A stretch of DNA of 64,000 nt from Geodermatophilus telluris (GCF_900102745.1 NZ_FMZF01000009.1:60135-124134), one strand, 5' to 3'. Shown: positions 42,313-52,977, counted from the first letter of the stretch. Notes: generated by a model from the sequence alone, not told the origin. Program-made: numbers and translations.

Positions 42313-43461
42313 TCAGCTCGTGCCGGGGGACGGCTCCTGGTCGCGGTGTCGCCCGGTAGGGCGACGAACGAAGCAGCACGCCGCGGGGCAGTTCGTGCCC
42401 AGCCGCGGCTCGGCCCCCGAGCGCCGCTCCTCGAGCAGCTCGCGCACCATGGCCACGAACGCCGGGTGGGTGCCGGCGGTGCCGGCCCGCACGAACACCA
42501 GCCCGAGCTCCCCCGCGGTCTCCTCCGCCTCGTTGTCGAGGTCCCAGACGACCTCGAGGTGGTCGCTGACGAACCCGACCGGGAACAGCACGACCGCGGT
42601 CTCGCCGTTCTCGTGCAGCGCCCGGAGGTGGTCGTTGACGTCGGGCTCGAGCCACGGCACCGACGGCGGGCCGCTGCGGCTCTGCCACACCAGGTCGACG
42701 GGGCGGCCCGGGTCGACGGCGTCGACGACGGCCCGCGCCGCGGCCTGCAGCTCGGCCTCGTAGGCGTGCCCGTCGGGCCCGGCGACGGCGGCCATCGACT
42801 CGGGGATCGAGTGCGCCGTCGCCACCAGCCGCGCCGAGGCGCGGTGCTCCTCGGGCAGCCGGTCGAGCGCGGCGGCCAGCGCGTCGGCGTTGGCCCGCAC
42901 GAAGCCGGGGGCGTCGGAGTAGTGCGGCAGCTTCTCCGCGGTGGGCCCTCCCCCGGTGGCGATCCGGGCCCGGGCGACGTCCTCGTGGTACTGCCGGCAG
43001 CCGGAGTAGGAGGCGTAGGCGGAGGTGGCGAGCACGTAGACGTGCTCGATCCCGTCGTCGGTCATCTGCTGCCAGACGTCCTCGACGTAGGGGTCCCAGT
43101 TGCGGTTGCCCCAGTAGACCGGCAGGTCGACGCCGGCTGCCGCGAGGTCCGCCCGGACGGCGGCGACCAGCGCCTCGTTCTGTTCGTTGATCGGGCTGAC
43201 GCCACCGAAGTGGTGGTAGTGCTCGGCGACGTCGAGCAGCCGCTCGGGCGGGACGCCGCGGCCGCGGGTGACGTTCTCCAGGAACGGCATCACGTCGTCG
43301 GAGCCGCGGGGCCCGCCGAAGGAGAGCACCAGCAGCGCCTCCCGGCGGCCGGCCGGGGCGGGGGACGCCGCCGGCGGCGTCCCCCCGTTGTTGCGGACGG
43401 CGAGCGAGGGGTCCTCGTCGGGACGCTGGCCGGGGTACAGGTCGACGGTGGCGCGGGGCAC
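42313..43461 (-). CDS. hemH: Ferrochelatase (coproporphyrin ferrochelatase type)
   Basis: A 382-residue actinobacterial ferrochelatase. LVLSFGGPRGSDDV opens the fold, TAHSIPESM holds the metal-binding His, and FVSDHLEVVWDLD the Glu. The C-terminal NCPAACC supplies cysteines for the [2Fe-2S] cluster known from mycobacterial enzymes. In actinobacteria it inserts Fe into coproporphyrin III. It ends the fabG-inhA-hemH operon, an order conserved in mycobacteria and relatives. The GTG has AGAAGAGAG upstream. Confidence 0.93.
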   Translation of the reverse strand: MPRATVDLYPGQRPDEDPSLAVRNNGGTPPAASPAPAGRREALLVLSFGGPRGSDDVMPFLENVTRGRGVPPERLLDVAEHYHHFGGVSPINEQNEALVAAVRADLAAAGVDLPVYWGNRNWDPYVEDVWQQMTDDGIEHVYVLATSAYASYSGCRQYHEDVARARIATGGGPTAEKLPHYSDAPGFVRANADALAAALDRLPEEHRASARLVATAHSIPESMAAVAGPDGHAYEAELQAAARAVVDAVDPGRPVDLVWQSRSGPPSVPWLEPDVNDHLRALHENGETAVVLFPVGFVSDHLEVVWDLDNEAEETAGELGLVFVRAGTAGTHPAFVAMVRELLEERRSGAEPRLGTNCPAACCFVRRPTGRHRDQEPSPGTS

Positions 43462-43527
43462 GGACTCTCTTCTCGGGGTGGTGCGGGGACGGATGCGCTC
43501 ACACGCCGACGGCGTGGCTCTGTGACC

Positions 43528-44300
43528 TCACACGCCTACGGCGTGGAAGCCGCCGTCGACGTGGACGATCTCCCCGGTGGTGGCGGGGAACCAGTCCGAC
43601 AGCAGGGCGACGACGGCCTTGCCCGCGGGCTCGGTGTCGGTGACCGACCAGCCCAGCGGGGCGCGGCCCTCCCACGCCTCCTCGAACTGGGCGCTGCCGG
43701 GGATGGACTTCATGGCCATGCTGCGCAGCGGGCCGGCGGCGACGATGTTGGACCGCACGCCCTCGGGTCCGAGCTCGCGGGCCAGGTAGCGGCTGACCGA
43801 CTCCAGCGCCGCCTTGGCCGCGCCCATCCAGCCGTAGACCGGCCAGGCGACGGAGGCGTCGAAGGTCAGCCCGACGACCGACGACGGGTTGGCCAGCAGC
43901 GGCCGGCAGGCCTGGGTGAGCGAGGCGTAGGACCACGACGACACCTGGAACGCCGTCGCCGCGTGCTCCCAGGCGACCTCGGGGAAGCCCTCCCCCATCG
44001 CCTCCTGCGGCGCGAAGCCGATGGAGTGCACGACGCCGTCGAGGCGGTCGAAGCCCGCCTCGCGCAGCCGGCCGGCCAGCGAGTCGAGGTGCTCGGTGTT
44101 CGTCACGTCGAGCTCGACGACGGCGGCCTCCTGCGGCAGCCGCTTGGCGATCCGCTGGCACAGCGACAGCGCCCGCCCGAAGTTCGACAGCACCACCGTC
44201 GCGCCCTGCTCCTGTGCGATCCGCGCGGTGGCGTAGGCGATCGACGCCTCCGTCAGCACGCCGGTGACGAGGACCTTCTTGCCCTCGAGTACGCCGCCCA

Positions 44301-44301
<1 letters not shown>
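43528..44301 (-). CDS. inhA: Enoyl-ACP reductase
   Basis: A 257-residue enoyl reductase of the FabI/InhA branch. VTGVLTEASIAYATA is the divergent nucleotide motif of this branch, and YGWMGAAK is the catalytic Tyr-Lys motif with six intervening residues as in InhA. It carries out the last step of each fatty-acid elongation cycle. The ATG overlaps the fabG stop by one base (TGATG). Next to FabG, it processes the product of that reductase after dehydration. Confidence 0.93.
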
Positions 44302-45044
<743 letters not shown>

Positions 45045-45062
45045 CTAGTCGCTGGGCGCCGG

Positions 45063-46043
45063 TCACACCTCGCCACGGTCGGCCGCCGCCCGCAGCAGCC
45101 GGGCGACGTCCGGCCGCGCGGCGTGCACGCCGGCCTCCAGGAACGACTGCTGCAGCACCTCGTGCACCCGGTCGCGCGCCATCATGTCCGCGCCCATGAC
45201 CTCCTGCTCGGCCTGGCCGGGGGTGAACACGACGGTCCGCACGCCGGCCGCCTCCAGCGCCCGCACCTCCCGGTCGAGCTGCCGCTGGGAGTACCGGCGC
45301 ATGGCCGCGGTGAAGTCCTGGCGCCAGCCCGGCGACCCGCTCATCGGCGCCACCACGACGACGACGCCGACGCCGGTGCCACGCAGGACGGCGGCGTTGG
45401 TGGCCGAGTGCACCCCGCCGTCGACGTAGGTGTGCCGGCCGATCGCGACCGGGGTGAAGTACCCGGGCACCGCGCACGAGGCGGCCACGGCGAGGTGCAG
45501 CGGCGCGGGCGGGGACCCCGGCCGGCCGAAGACGACGCGGCGCCCGTCGCTGCGGCGCACCGCGGTGACCCACAGGTCGCGCTCGGGCCAGGTGGGTCCC
45601 TCGACCTCGCGGAGCGCCGCCAGCTGGGACACGATGTCGTGCCGGCCCGGGGCCAGCAGCGTCATGCCGGCGGCGAGGGGGCGGAACCGCCACGGGCGGG
45701 CCAGGGCGCGGGCGACCAGCGGCGGGCCCGGCAGCCGCATCGGCCGGCGGAAGAGGTCCAGCGGGCGGAACGGTGCCAGCTCGGGGACGTCGGTGGCGGC
45801 GATGGTGCGCAGCACGTCGTCCTCGCCGGACAGCGGCGCCTTCACCGTCCAGGCGGCGAGGTCCTCCGGTGAGACGCCGGCCCGCAGCAGGCTGCCGGTG
45901 ATCGACCCGGCGGAGGTGCCGACGACGACGTCCGCGGTGCGCGCGTCCCACCCGGTGTCGTGCTGCAGCACCGCGAGCACGCCCGAGTGGTAGGCCTGCC
46001 CGACGACGCCCCCGCCACCCAGCACCAGACCCACGCGGACCAC
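45063..46043 (-). CDS. Patatin-like phospholipase
   Basis: A 326-residue protein. GLVLGGGGVVGQAYHSGVL gives the oxyanion loop, GTSAGS (about residue 41) the nucleophile serine, and VDGGVHSATN the catalytic Asp. Patatin enzymes hydrolyse acyl esters in lipids. There is no signal peptide, so it acts in the cytosol or at the inner membrane face. The first GTG is used; a GTG three codons later, after GGGGTGG, is also possible. It follows P450-type genes only by strand change. Confidence 0.87.
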   Translation of the reverse strand: MVRVGLVLGGGGVVGQAYHSGVLAVLQHDTGWDARTADVVVGTSAGSITGSLLRAGVSPEDLAAWTVKAPLSGEDDVLRTIAATDVPELAPFRPLDLFRRPMRLPGPPLVARALARPWRFRPLAAGMTLLAPGRHDIVSQLAALREVEGPTWPERDLWVTAVRRSDGRRVVFGRPGSPPAPLHLAVAASCAVPGYFTPVAIGRHTYVDGGVHSATNAAVLRGTGVGVVVVVAPMSGSPGWRQDFTAAMRRYSQRQLDREVRALEAAGVRTVVFTPGQAEQEVMGADMMARDRVHEVLQQSFLEAGVHAARPDVARLLRAAADRGEV

Positions 46044-46108
46044 CCCACGAGCCTGCCACGGTCGGGACGGCGCGGCTGCGCCTCGGGGTGCACACCTACG
46101 CTGGCCCC

Positions 46109-46312
46109 GTGTTCCTCCTCTTCGGGTTCGGCACGCGGCAGCGGCACCTGGGCCCCGGGGCGGTGCGCACCTGTCCACGCTGCTCGAACACGACGCAGTG
46201 GGCCCGGGTCCGGCAGTTCCGCCAGTTCTCCCTCTTCTTCGTGCCGGTCGCCCGGTGGCGACGGCAGACGCTCGAGGTCTGCGGGGTGTGCGGCACCGCC
46301 GTCGAGGTCTGA
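46109..46312 (+). CDS. Small zinc-ribbon protein
   Basis: A 67-residue protein starting VFLLFGFGTRQRHLG with two Cys pairs, CPRC and CGVCG, that form a zinc ribbon. The hydrophobic middle FSLFFVPVARW is typical of this small actinobacterial family. TACGCT lies six bases before the GTG, so the message is probably leaderless; a GTG seven codons upstream is less likely. Function unknown. Confidence 0.75.
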   Translation: MFLLFGFGTRQRHLGPGAVRTCPRCSNTTQWARVRQFRQFSLFFVPVARWRRQTLEVCGVCGTAVEV

Positions 46313-46324
46313 ACCCGGCCGACC

Positions 46325-47596
46325 TCAGCCGATGCGGACCGGCAGGGCGCGCGGGCCGCGGATCTGCCCGGTCGACCACCGCACCGCCCCCGGGTCGGCG
46401 AGGGTGAACTCCGGCACCCGGTCGAGCCAGACGTCGAGGGCCACCCGCAGCTCCATGCGCGCCAGGTGCGAGCCCACGCAGCGGTGGATGCCGAGACCGA
46501 AGGCGGCGTGCCGGTTGACCTGCCGGTCGACGAGCACCTCGTCGGCGCGCTCGAACTGCGCCGGGTCGCGGTTGGCCGCGGGGAAGGACAGCAGCACCCA
46601 GTCCTCGGCCCGCATGTCCACGCCGCGCCAGGTGACGTCCTCCTTCACCAGGCGGGCCATGGTCACCGGGGCGTAGGCGCGCAGGAACTCCTCGACCGCC
46701 GTCGTCCGCAGGCCCGGCTCGGCCACCAGGCGGCGGCGGTCCTCGGGGTGGCCGGCGAGGTGCCACAGGGAGGCGCCGATGGCGCTCCACGTGGTGTCGA
46801 TGCCGGCGATGAGCAGCAGCGCCATGGTGCCGGCCACGTGCGCGGGCTCCAGCCTGCGGCCGTACAGCTCGGCCTCCAGCAGGTGGCCGGTGAGGTCGTC
46901 GCGCGGGTGCTCGAGGTGGTCGCGGATCTGCACCAGCAGGTACTCGAACAGGTGGCTGCTGCGCGCCATCCGCTCCTCGGGAGGCAGGTCGATGCCCTCG
47001 AGCGCGTTCTCCACGAAGTGCCGGAAGCGGTGCCCGTCCTCCGGCGGGAAGCCCAGCATGTCGGCCATGACCCGCACCGGGACGTGCTGGGCGTAGTCGG
47101 CGGCCGCGTCGACGACGTCGCGGCCGGCGAACCCGTCGACCAGCGCGTGGCAGAACGCCCGGGTCGACTCCTCGTAGCGGGAGACGGCCGTCCTGGTGAA
47201 CGCCGGCAGCAGCAGCTTGCGGGCGTCGTGGTGGAACGGCGGGTCGGACGAGATGGGCGGGGTGCCGCCGACCGGCGCGAGGCTCCGCGGCGGCCGGAAG
47301 TTGCCGGCGATGATGCCGCGCGAGGAGAAGTGCTCGGTGTCGTGGGCGACCGCGGCGACGTCCTCGTAGCGGGTGGGCAGCCACGCCCCGCCGAACCGCT
47401 CGGTGTGCGCGATCGGGCAGCGCTGCCGCAGGTCGTCCCAGATGCCGATGGCGCCCTGCGCCCACTCCTCCCCGGTGTGCGAGAAGTCGGTGGCCCAGTC
47501 GCTGACCGGTCCGGTGACCACCTCGCTGAAGGTGCCGAGGGCGGGGTCGGCGCGAAGAGCGCCCGCGTCGGCGGTGAAGCGGTCGTCGACGGTCAC
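46325..47596 (-). CDS. Cytochrome P450
   Basis: A 423-residue bacterial class I P450. LLIAGIDTTWSAIG is helix I with the oxygen-binding Thr, EEFLRAYAP the ExxR motif, and FGLGIHRCVGSHLARMEL the heme loop with proximal Cys near residue 370. The start GTG overlaps the ferredoxin stop by four bases (GTGA), a coupled redox pair. A ferredoxin reductase is not in the window. Substrate unknown; the AEC carrier nearby may move it or its product. Confidence 0.92.
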   Translation of the reverse strand: MTVDDRFTADAGALRADPALGTFSEVVTGPVSDWATDFSHTGEEWAQGAIGIWDDLRQRCPIAHTERFGGAWLPTRYEDVAAVAHDTEHFSSRGIIAGNFRPPRSLAPVGGTPPISSDPPFHHDARKLLLPAFTRTAVSRYEESTRAFCHALVDGFAGRDVVDAAADYAQHVPVRVMADMLGFPPEDGHRFRHFVENALEGIDLPPEERMARSSHLFEYLLVQIRDHLEHPRDDLTGHLLEAELYGRRLEPAHVAGTMALLLIAGIDTTWSAIGASLWHLAGHPEDRRRLVAEPGLRTTAVEEFLRAYAPVTMARLVKEDVTWRGVDMRAEDWVLLSFPAANRDPAQFERADEVLVDRQVNRHAAFGLGIHRCVGSHLARMELRVALDVWLDRVPEFTLADPGAVRWSTGQIRGPRALPVRIG

Positions 47597-47820
47597 CGCG
47601 CCGCCTCCTGCTCCACGGCGGTCCCCTCGTACACCAGGACGGCGGCCTCGGGGCAGTTGTCGGCGGCCAGCCGGGCGTCGTCCTCCTCGCCGGCGGGCAC
47701 CTCGCCGCCGGGGACGAGCACGGTGCCGTAGCCCTCGCCGTCCTCGCCGAAGAGGTCGGGCGCGAGGTCGTAGCAGCGGCCGTGCCCCTGGCACAGGGAC
47801 GGGTCGATCGAGATCCTCAT
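47593..47820 (-). CDS. Ferredoxin
   Basis: A 75-residue ferredoxin with SLCQGHGRCYDLAPDLF, DGEGYG and DNCPEAAV: three cysteines in the spacing of the [3Fe-4S] ferredoxins that serve actinobacterial P450 enzymes (CX5C...CP). It is acidic, as expected. It directly precedes and overlaps the P450 gene. ATG start. Confidence 0.92.
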   Translation of the reverse strand: MRISIDPSLCQGHGRCYDLAPDLFGEDGEGYGTVLVPGGEVPAGEEDDARLAADNCPEAAVLVYEGTAVEQEAAR

Positions 47821-47924
47821 GGCCGGGTCCCCTCCTGGTCGTCCGGGCCGGGCGCGGCCCTCGCGGTGGAGCGAACCGCCGCCGGATCGGCAGCGTCAAG
47901 GGGGGCGCGCCGCGCGCCGGCCGC

Positions 47925-48845
47925 TCACCCGAGCAGCAGGGCGACTCCCACGAGGACGGGCACCGACAGCACCGTGGTCAGCAGGACGACGTCGCGCGCG
48001 ACCGCGGTGGGCCGGCCGTTCGCGGCGGCGTAGACGAACACGTTGTGTGCCGTCGGCAGCGCCGAGGTGACCGTGACCGCCAGCAGCCCGGCCCCGTCGA
48101 GCCCGGCGACCCACCGGCCGAGCGCGTAGGCCAGCAGCGGCTGGGCCAGCGTCTTGAGCGCCACCGCCAGCCAGACCTGCCCGGCCGCGCTCCCGGAGGC
48201 CGGCCGGGGCGCGCCGTGCAGGCTCATGCCGTAGGCCAGCAGCGCGGCCGGCACGGCCAGGCCCGCGGTCAGCTCGACCGGGCGCAGCACCACCGCGGGC
48301 AGCGCCAGCCCGCTGGCGGCGACCACCAGCCCCAGCGCGCACCCGACGACGACCGGCGTCCGCACCGGCGCGGTGAGCACCCGCCACCGCGACCCGCCCC
48401 CGGGCCGGCGGCCGGCGAGGACGGCCAGGCCGACGGGCGCCATGACCAGCACCTGGAACAGCAGCACCGGGGCGACGGAGGAGGCGTCGCCGAGCACGTG
48501 GACGGCCACCGGCACGCCGAGGTTGCCCGCGTTGACGTAGGAGGCGGCCAGCGCCCCGGTCGCCACCTCGGCCGCGGGCCGGCGCCGGCGCCACCCGGCG
48601 AGCAGGGCGTACCCCGCGGCGCAGGCCACCGCGCTGCCCGCCGTCGCGACGAGGGCCGGCGAGACGAGGGCCGCGGGGTCGGCGTCGAGCAGGGTGAGGA
48701 ACAGCAGCGAGGGGGTCGCCACGGAGAAGGCCAGCCGCGACAGCACCTCCGGGGCGCCGCCGCCCAGCGTGCCGGCCCGGCCCACGAGCCAGCCCACGGC
48801 GATCACCGCGGCCAGCGCCGCGAAGCCGCCGAGGACGGCGTTCAC
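47925..48845 (-). CDS. AEC (auxin efflux carrier) family transporter
   Basis: A 306-residue membrane protein with ten likely helices. VSRLAFSVATPSLLFLTL, ATGALAASYVNAGNLGVPVAVH and TVTSALPTAHNVFVYAA are the conserved AEC stretches, including the proline-broken helix. The family exports or imports organic acids. It lies 60 bp downstream of the semialdehyde dehydrogenase gene and 104 bp upstream of the ferredoxin gene on the same strand, so it may serve either system. A short hairpin in the 60-bp gap suggests partial separation. Confidence 0.85.
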   Translation of the reverse strand: MNAVLGGFAALAAVIAVGWLVGRAGTLGGGAPEVLSRLAFSVATPSLLFLTLLDADPAALVSPALVATAGSAVACAAGYALLAGWRRRRPAAEVATGALAASYVNAGNLGVPVAVHVLGDASSVAPVLLFQVLVMAPVGLAVLAGRRPGGGSRWRVLTAPVRTPVVVGCALGLVVAASGLALPAVVLRPVELTAGLAVPAALLAYGMSLHGAPRPASGSAAGQVWLAVALKTLAQPLLAYALGRWVAGLDGAGLLAVTVTSALPTAHNVFVYAAANGRPTAVARDVVLLTTVLSVPVLVGVALLLG

Positions 48846-48879
48846 CGGCTCACCGCGGCGCGGCCCGCACCGCCTGCCC

Positions 48880-48899
48880 GGGCCGCCGGGCGGCGGCCC
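48880..48899. terminator. Short hairpin after the aldarate operon
   Basis: GGGCCGCC pairs with GGCGGCCC around GGGC, in the gap between the semialdehyde dehydrogenase and AEC genes. It could end or weaken transcription of the catabolic operon. Confidence 0.45.
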
Positions 48900-48905
48900 G
48901 CGGGC

Positions 48906-50417
48906 TCACCGGGGCAGGACGAGCACGCCGTCGACCCGCCGCGGGATGCCGGTGTGGCCGTCGGTGAGCTCGGCCGGCAGCACCTCCTGCGGCGCGCCCT
49001 GCCAGGTGACCGGCCGCAGGAACCGGCGGACGGCGGTGGTGCCCACCGAGGTGTGCTGGGAGTTGGTCGAGGGCCACGGGCCGCCGTGGTGCTGTGCCCA
49101 GGAGACCGCCACCCCGGTCGGGTAGGCGTCGTAGACCAGCCGCCCGGCCCGCGTGCGCAGCTCCTGCGAGACGGCCAGCGGCAGCTCGGTCTCCCCGGTG
49201 CCGCGCAGCACGGTGGCGGTGAGCGACGACGGCATCGCGCCCAGGGCCGCGAACAGCTCGGCCTCCCCGTCGTAGCGCGCCACGACCGAGACCGGGCCGA
49301 AGCACTCCTCGGTGACCTCGTCGGGCAGGGCGGCGGCGGTGGTCTGCAGCAGCCGGGGCACCGCCTCGAAGCCGCGGCCGGAGGGGTCGCCGCCGCGGGC
49401 CACCTCCACGACGCCCGGCGCGCCGGCCAGGCCGTCGGAGATGCGCCCGTAGGAGGCGGCGATGCCCGCGTTGAGCAGCACCGGCGCGGCGGTGGCGCGG
49501 ACCGCCTCGGCCATCGCGTCGACGACGGCGTCGCCCTCCGGCCCGGCCGGCACGAGGGCCAGCCCGGGCTTGGTGCAGAACTGGCCGCCGCCCAGGGTGA
49601 AGGAGCCGACCAGCTCGGTGCCGATGGCGGCGCCCCGCTCGGCGGCCGCCGCCGGGGTGACGACGACCGGGTTGAGGCTGGACAGCTCGCCGTAGAAGGG
49701 GACCGGGTCGGGGCGCTGCTCGATGACCCGCTGCAGCGCCTGCCCCCCACCGAGGGAGCCGGTGAACCCGACGGCGCGGACCGCCGGGTGGGCGACCAGG
49801 TCGGCGCCGGCCTGCAGGCCGTGCACGATGCCGAGGGTGCCGTCGGGTGCGCCGGCCTTCCGCGCGGCGGCGTCGAGGACGTCGAACACGAGCTGCGAGG
49901 TGGCCGGGTGCGAACCGTGCGCCTTGACGACGACGGGGCAGCCGGCGGCCAGCGCCGAGGCGGTGTCCCCGCCGGGGACGGAGAAGGCCAGCGGGAAGTT
50001 GCTGGCCCCGAAGACGGCGACCGGGCCGATCGGCACGAGCATCCGGCGCAGGTCCGGGCGCGGGCCCATCGGGGTGTCCCCGGCGTGGTCGATCGCGGCC
50101 TCGAGGTAGCTGCCCTCCTCGAGCACCTCGGCGAACAACCGCAGCTGGTAGCAGGTGCGGGTGAGCTCCCCGTTCAGCCGCGTCGGGCCCAGGGCCGTCT
50201 CCCGGTCGGCGAGCGCCACGACGTCCTCGCGCCGGGCCTCCAGCGCGTCGGCCAGCGCCCGCAGCAGGGCCGCCCGGCCGCCGCGGCCGAGGGCGTCGAG
50301 GCCGGGGGCGGCGGCGAGCGCGGCCGCGCAGAGCCGGTCGACCTCCGCGGTGGTGGTCTCCTGGGCGACGACCTCGACGGTCTCGCCGGTGCGCGGGTCG
50401 GTGCTGACGACGTCCAT
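48906..50417 (-). CDS. 2-Oxoglutarate semialdehyde dehydrogenase (ALDH family)
   Basis: A 503-residue aldehyde dehydrogenase resembling the alpha-ketoglutaric semialdehyde dehydrogenases of sugar-acid loci. GASNFPLAFSVPGGDTASALAAG is the family signature, FTGSLGGGQAL binds the nucleotide, FYGELSSLNPV holds the catalytic Glu and GGGQFCTKPGL the catalytic Cys. It should oxidise 2,5-dioxopentanoate to 2-oxoglutarate, the last step after KdgD. ATG with GGAGGAGC upstream; it lies 23 bp after the dehydratase gene, within the operon. Confidence 0.9.
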   Translation of the reverse strand: MDVVSTDPRTGETVEVVAQETTTAEVDRLCAAALAAAPGLDALGRGGRAALLRALADALEARREDVVALADRETALGPTRLNGELTRTCYQLRLFAEVLEEGSYLEAAIDHAGDTPMGPRPDLRRMLVPIGPVAVFGASNFPLAFSVPGGDTASALAAGCPVVVKAHGSHPATSQLVFDVLDAAARKAGAPDGTLGIVHGLQAGADLVAHPAVRAVGFTGSLGGGQALQRVIEQRPDPVPFYGELSSLNPVVVTPAAAAERGAAIGTELVGSFTLGGGQFCTKPGLALVPAGPEGDAVVDAMAEAVRATAAPVLLNAGIAASYGRISDGLAGAPGVVEVARGGDPSGRGFEAVPRLLQTTAAALPDEVTEECFGPVSVVARYDGEAELFAALGAMPSSLTATVLRGTGETELPLAVSQELRTRAGRLVYDAYPTGVAVSWAQHHGGPWPSTNSQHTSVGTTAVRRFLRPVTWQGAPQEVLPAELTDGHTGIPRRVDGVLVLPR

Positions 50418-50440
50418 GTGCGGTGCTCCTCCGGTGGTGC

Positions 50441-51610
50441 TCAGCGGGCGGTGTCGACGTGCGCGCGGTCGACCGTCCAGGCGCGGGCCCGGTCGGTCAG
50501 GGTGACGCCCAGGCCCGGGCGGTCGGACAGGTGCATCCGGCCCTCGCGCGTCTCGAGCCGCTCGTGGAACAGCGGGTGCAGCCAGTCGAAGTGCTCGACC
50601 CACGGCTCGATCGGGTAGGCGGCGGCCAGGTGGACGTGGATCTCCATGGCGAAGTGCGGCGCGAGGCCGAGGTTTCGGTGCTCGGCCAGCGCGGCGAGCT
50701 TGAGGAACTGGGTGATCCCGCCGACGCGCGGTGCGTCGGGCTGGAGCACGTCCACCGCGCCCTGCCGGATCAGCTCGTGGTGCTCCGCGACGCTGGTGAG
50801 CATCTCCCCCGTCGCGATCGGCGTGTCCAGCGCCCGGGCGAGCTGCGCGTGCCCCTCCGCGTCGTAGGCGTCGAGCGGCTCCTCGATCCAGACCAGGTCG
50901 AACTCCTCCAGCCGGCGGCCCATCCGCATCGCGGTGGGCCGGTCCCACTGCTGGTTGGCGTCGACCATGAACGGGACGGCGTCGCCGAGGTGCTCGCGGA
51001 CGGCGCGCACCCGGCGCAGGTCCTCGGCGGAGTCGGGCAGGCCGACCTTGATCTTGATGCCGCCGACGCCGGACTCCAGGGTGCGGGTGGCGTTGTCCCT
51101 CACCTGCTCCACCGACTCGTGCAGGAAGCCCCCCGAGGTGTTGTAACAGCGCACCGAGTCGCGGTGGGCGCCGAGCAGCTTGGCCAGCGGCAGGCCGGCG
51201 CGCTTGGCCTTGAGGTCCCACAGCGCCACGTCGAGGGCGGCGATCGCCTGCGTCGAGGCACCGCTGCGGCCCACCGACGCCCCGGCCCAGACGAGCTTGG
51301 TCCACAACCGGGCGATGTCGTTGGGGTCCTCGCCGACGAGGTCCGGCGCGACCTCGCGGGCGTGCGCGAACTGCGCCGGCCCCCCGGCCCGCTTCGAGTA
51401 GCTGAACCCGAGGCCCTCCAGGCCGGCCTCGGTGCGGATCTCGGCGAACAGGAACGCGACCTCGGTCATCGGGCGCTGGCGGCCGGTGAACACCTTCGCG
51501 TCGCTGATCGGGTCGGCCAGCGGCAGCGTGACCGACGAGAGGGTGACCGACTCGATGCGGTCGAGCACCGCGGGGGCGGCACTCGGGGTCAGGACGGGGG
51601 TGGTCGTCAC
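50441..51610 (-). CDS. Galactarate/L-talarate dehydratase, enolase superfamily
   Basis: A 389-residue member of the mandelate-racemase subgroup. GGIKIKVG carries the KxK base, FMVDANQQWD, WIEEPLDAYD and IATGEMLTS place the metal ligands, and HFAMEIHVHLAAAYPIEPW holds the catalytic His. These match talarate/galactarate dehydratases (TalrD/GalrD) rather than glucarate dehydratase. It would give 5-dehydro-4-deoxyglucarate (or its epimer), which the next enzyme uses. It is placed between gudD and the semialdehyde dehydrogenase gene with gaps of 13 and 23 bp. Confidence 0.85.
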   Translation of the reverse strand: MTTTPVLTPSAAPAVLDRIESVTLSSVTLPLADPISDAKVFTGRQRPMTEVAFLFAEIRTEAGLEGLGFSYSKRAGGPAQFAHAREVAPDLVGEDPNDIARLWTKLVWAGASVGRSGASTQAIAALDVALWDLKAKRAGLPLAKLLGAHRDSVRCYNTSGGFLHESVEQVRDNATRTLESGVGGIKIKVGLPDSAEDLRRVRAVREHLGDAVPFMVDANQQWDRPTAMRMGRRLEEFDLVWIEEPLDAYDAEGHAQLARALDTPIATGEMLTSVAEHHELIRQGAVDVLQPDAPRVGGITQFLKLAALAEHRNLGLAPHFAMEIHVHLAAAYPIEPWVEHFDWLHPLFHERLETREGRMHLSDRPGLGVTLTDRARAWTVDRAHVDTAR

Positions 51611-51623
51611 GGGGTCCTCCGGG

Positions 51624-52952
51624 TCAGCGGACGAGGCAGGGTCGCTTGGGGTCGAACCGCCACCCCGGCACGAGGTGCTGCATGGCGACCGCGTCGTCCC
51701 GGGCGCCGAGGCCGTGCTCCAGGTACAGCTCGTGGGCCGCCTCCAGCGCGTCGGGGTCGAGCTCGACGCCGAGCCCCGGCGCGGTCGGCACCGCGACGGC
51801 GCCGTCGCGGATCAGCGGCGGCTCGCGGGTGAGCCCCTGCCCGTCCTGCCAGATCCAGTGCGTGTCCAGGGCGGTGATCGCACCCGGGGCGGCCGCGCCG
51901 ACGTGGGTGAACATCGCCAGCGACACGTCGAAGTGGTTGTTGGAGTGCGAGCCCCAGGTCAGGCCGAAGTCGGCGCAGAGCTGGGCCACCCGGACCGACC
52001 CGCGCATCGTCCAGAAGTGCGGGTCGGCGAGCGGGATGTCGACGGCGTTCGTGCGGACCGCGTGGGCCATCTGCCGCCAGTCGGTGGCGACCATGTTGGT
52101 CGCCGTCGGCAGCCCGGTGGCCCGCCGGAACTCGGCCATGACCTCGCGGCCGGAGAAGCCGCCCTCCGCGCCCACCGGGTCCTCGGCGTAGGCGAGCACG
52201 CCGTGCAGGTCGCGGCACAGCTCGACGGCGTCGGCCAGCAGCCAGCCGCCGTTGGGGTCGAGGGTGACCCGGGCGTCGGGGAAGCGGGCGGCCAGCGCGC
52301 GGACCGCGGCGACCTCCTCCTCGCCGGCCAGCACGCCGCCCTTGAGCTTGAAGTCGGAGAACCCGTAGCGCGCCCGCGCCGCCTCGGCCAGCGCGACGAC
52401 GGCCTCCGGGGTCAGGGCGGGCTCGCGGCGCAGCCGCTCCCAGTCGTCGGCCGGGTCGGCCTCGGCGAGGTAGGGCAGGTCGGTGGCCCGCCGGTCGCCG
52501 ACGTAGAACAGGTAGCCGAGCACCGGGACGGCGTCGCGCTGCCGGCCCTCGCCGAGGAGCTCGGCCACCGGGACGCCGAGGTGCTGGCCGAGCAGGTCCA
52601 GCAGCGCCGACTCCAGCGCCGTGACCGCGTGGATCGTCGTCCGCAGGTCGAAGGTCTGCAGGCCGCGGCCACCGGCGTCGCGGTCGGCGAAGGCGGCCGC
52701 GACCTCGCGCAGCAGCCGGCCGAGGGCGGCGACGGGCTGCCCGACGAGCAGCGCGGCGGAGTCCTCGATCGTGCGGCGGATCGCCTCCCCGCCGGGCACC
52801 TCCCCCACCCCGGTGCGGCCCTCGCTGTCGGTGAGGACGGCGATGTTGCGGGTGAAGAAGGGCCCGTGGGCGCCGCTGAGGTTCAGCAGCATGCTGTCGT
52901 GCCCGGCGACGGGGACCACCTCGACGTGGGCGACGGTGGGCGTGCGGCTCAT
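51624..52952 (-). CDS. gudD: Glucarate dehydratase
   Basis: A 442-residue enolase-superfamily enzyme. [10 protein letters not shown] holds the KxK base, LDPNGGW and [11 protein letters not shown] the metal ligands, and [20 protein letters not shown] is nearly the GudD consensus with the catalytic His. It dehydrates D-glucarate (and L-idarate) to 5-dehydro-4-deoxy-D-glucarate. It is second in the operon, 25 bp after kdgD. Confidence 0.93.
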   Translation of the reverse strand: MSRTPTVAHVEVVPVAGHDSMLLNLSGAHGPFFTRNIAVLTDSEGRTGVGEVPGGEAIRRTIEDSAALLVGQPVAALGRLLREVAAAFADRDAGGRGLQTFDLRTTIHAVTALESALLDLLGQHLGVPVAELLGEGRQRDAVPVLGYLFYVGDRRATDLPYLAEADPADDWERLRREPALTPEAVVALAEAARARYGFSDFKLKGGVLAGEEEVAAVRALAARFPDARVTLDPNGGWLLADAVELCRDLHGVLAYAEDPVGAEGGFSGREVMAEFRRATGLPTATNMVATDWRQMAHAVRTNAVDIPLADPHFWTMRGSVRVAQLCADFGLTWGSHSNNHFDVSLAMFTHVGAAAPGAITALDTHWIWQDGQGLTREPPLIRDGAVAVPTAPGLGVELDPDALEAAHELYLEHGLGARDDAVAMQHLVPGWRFDPKRPCLVR

Positions 52953-52977
52953 GCCGTCCTCCAGGGGTGCGGGCGGG

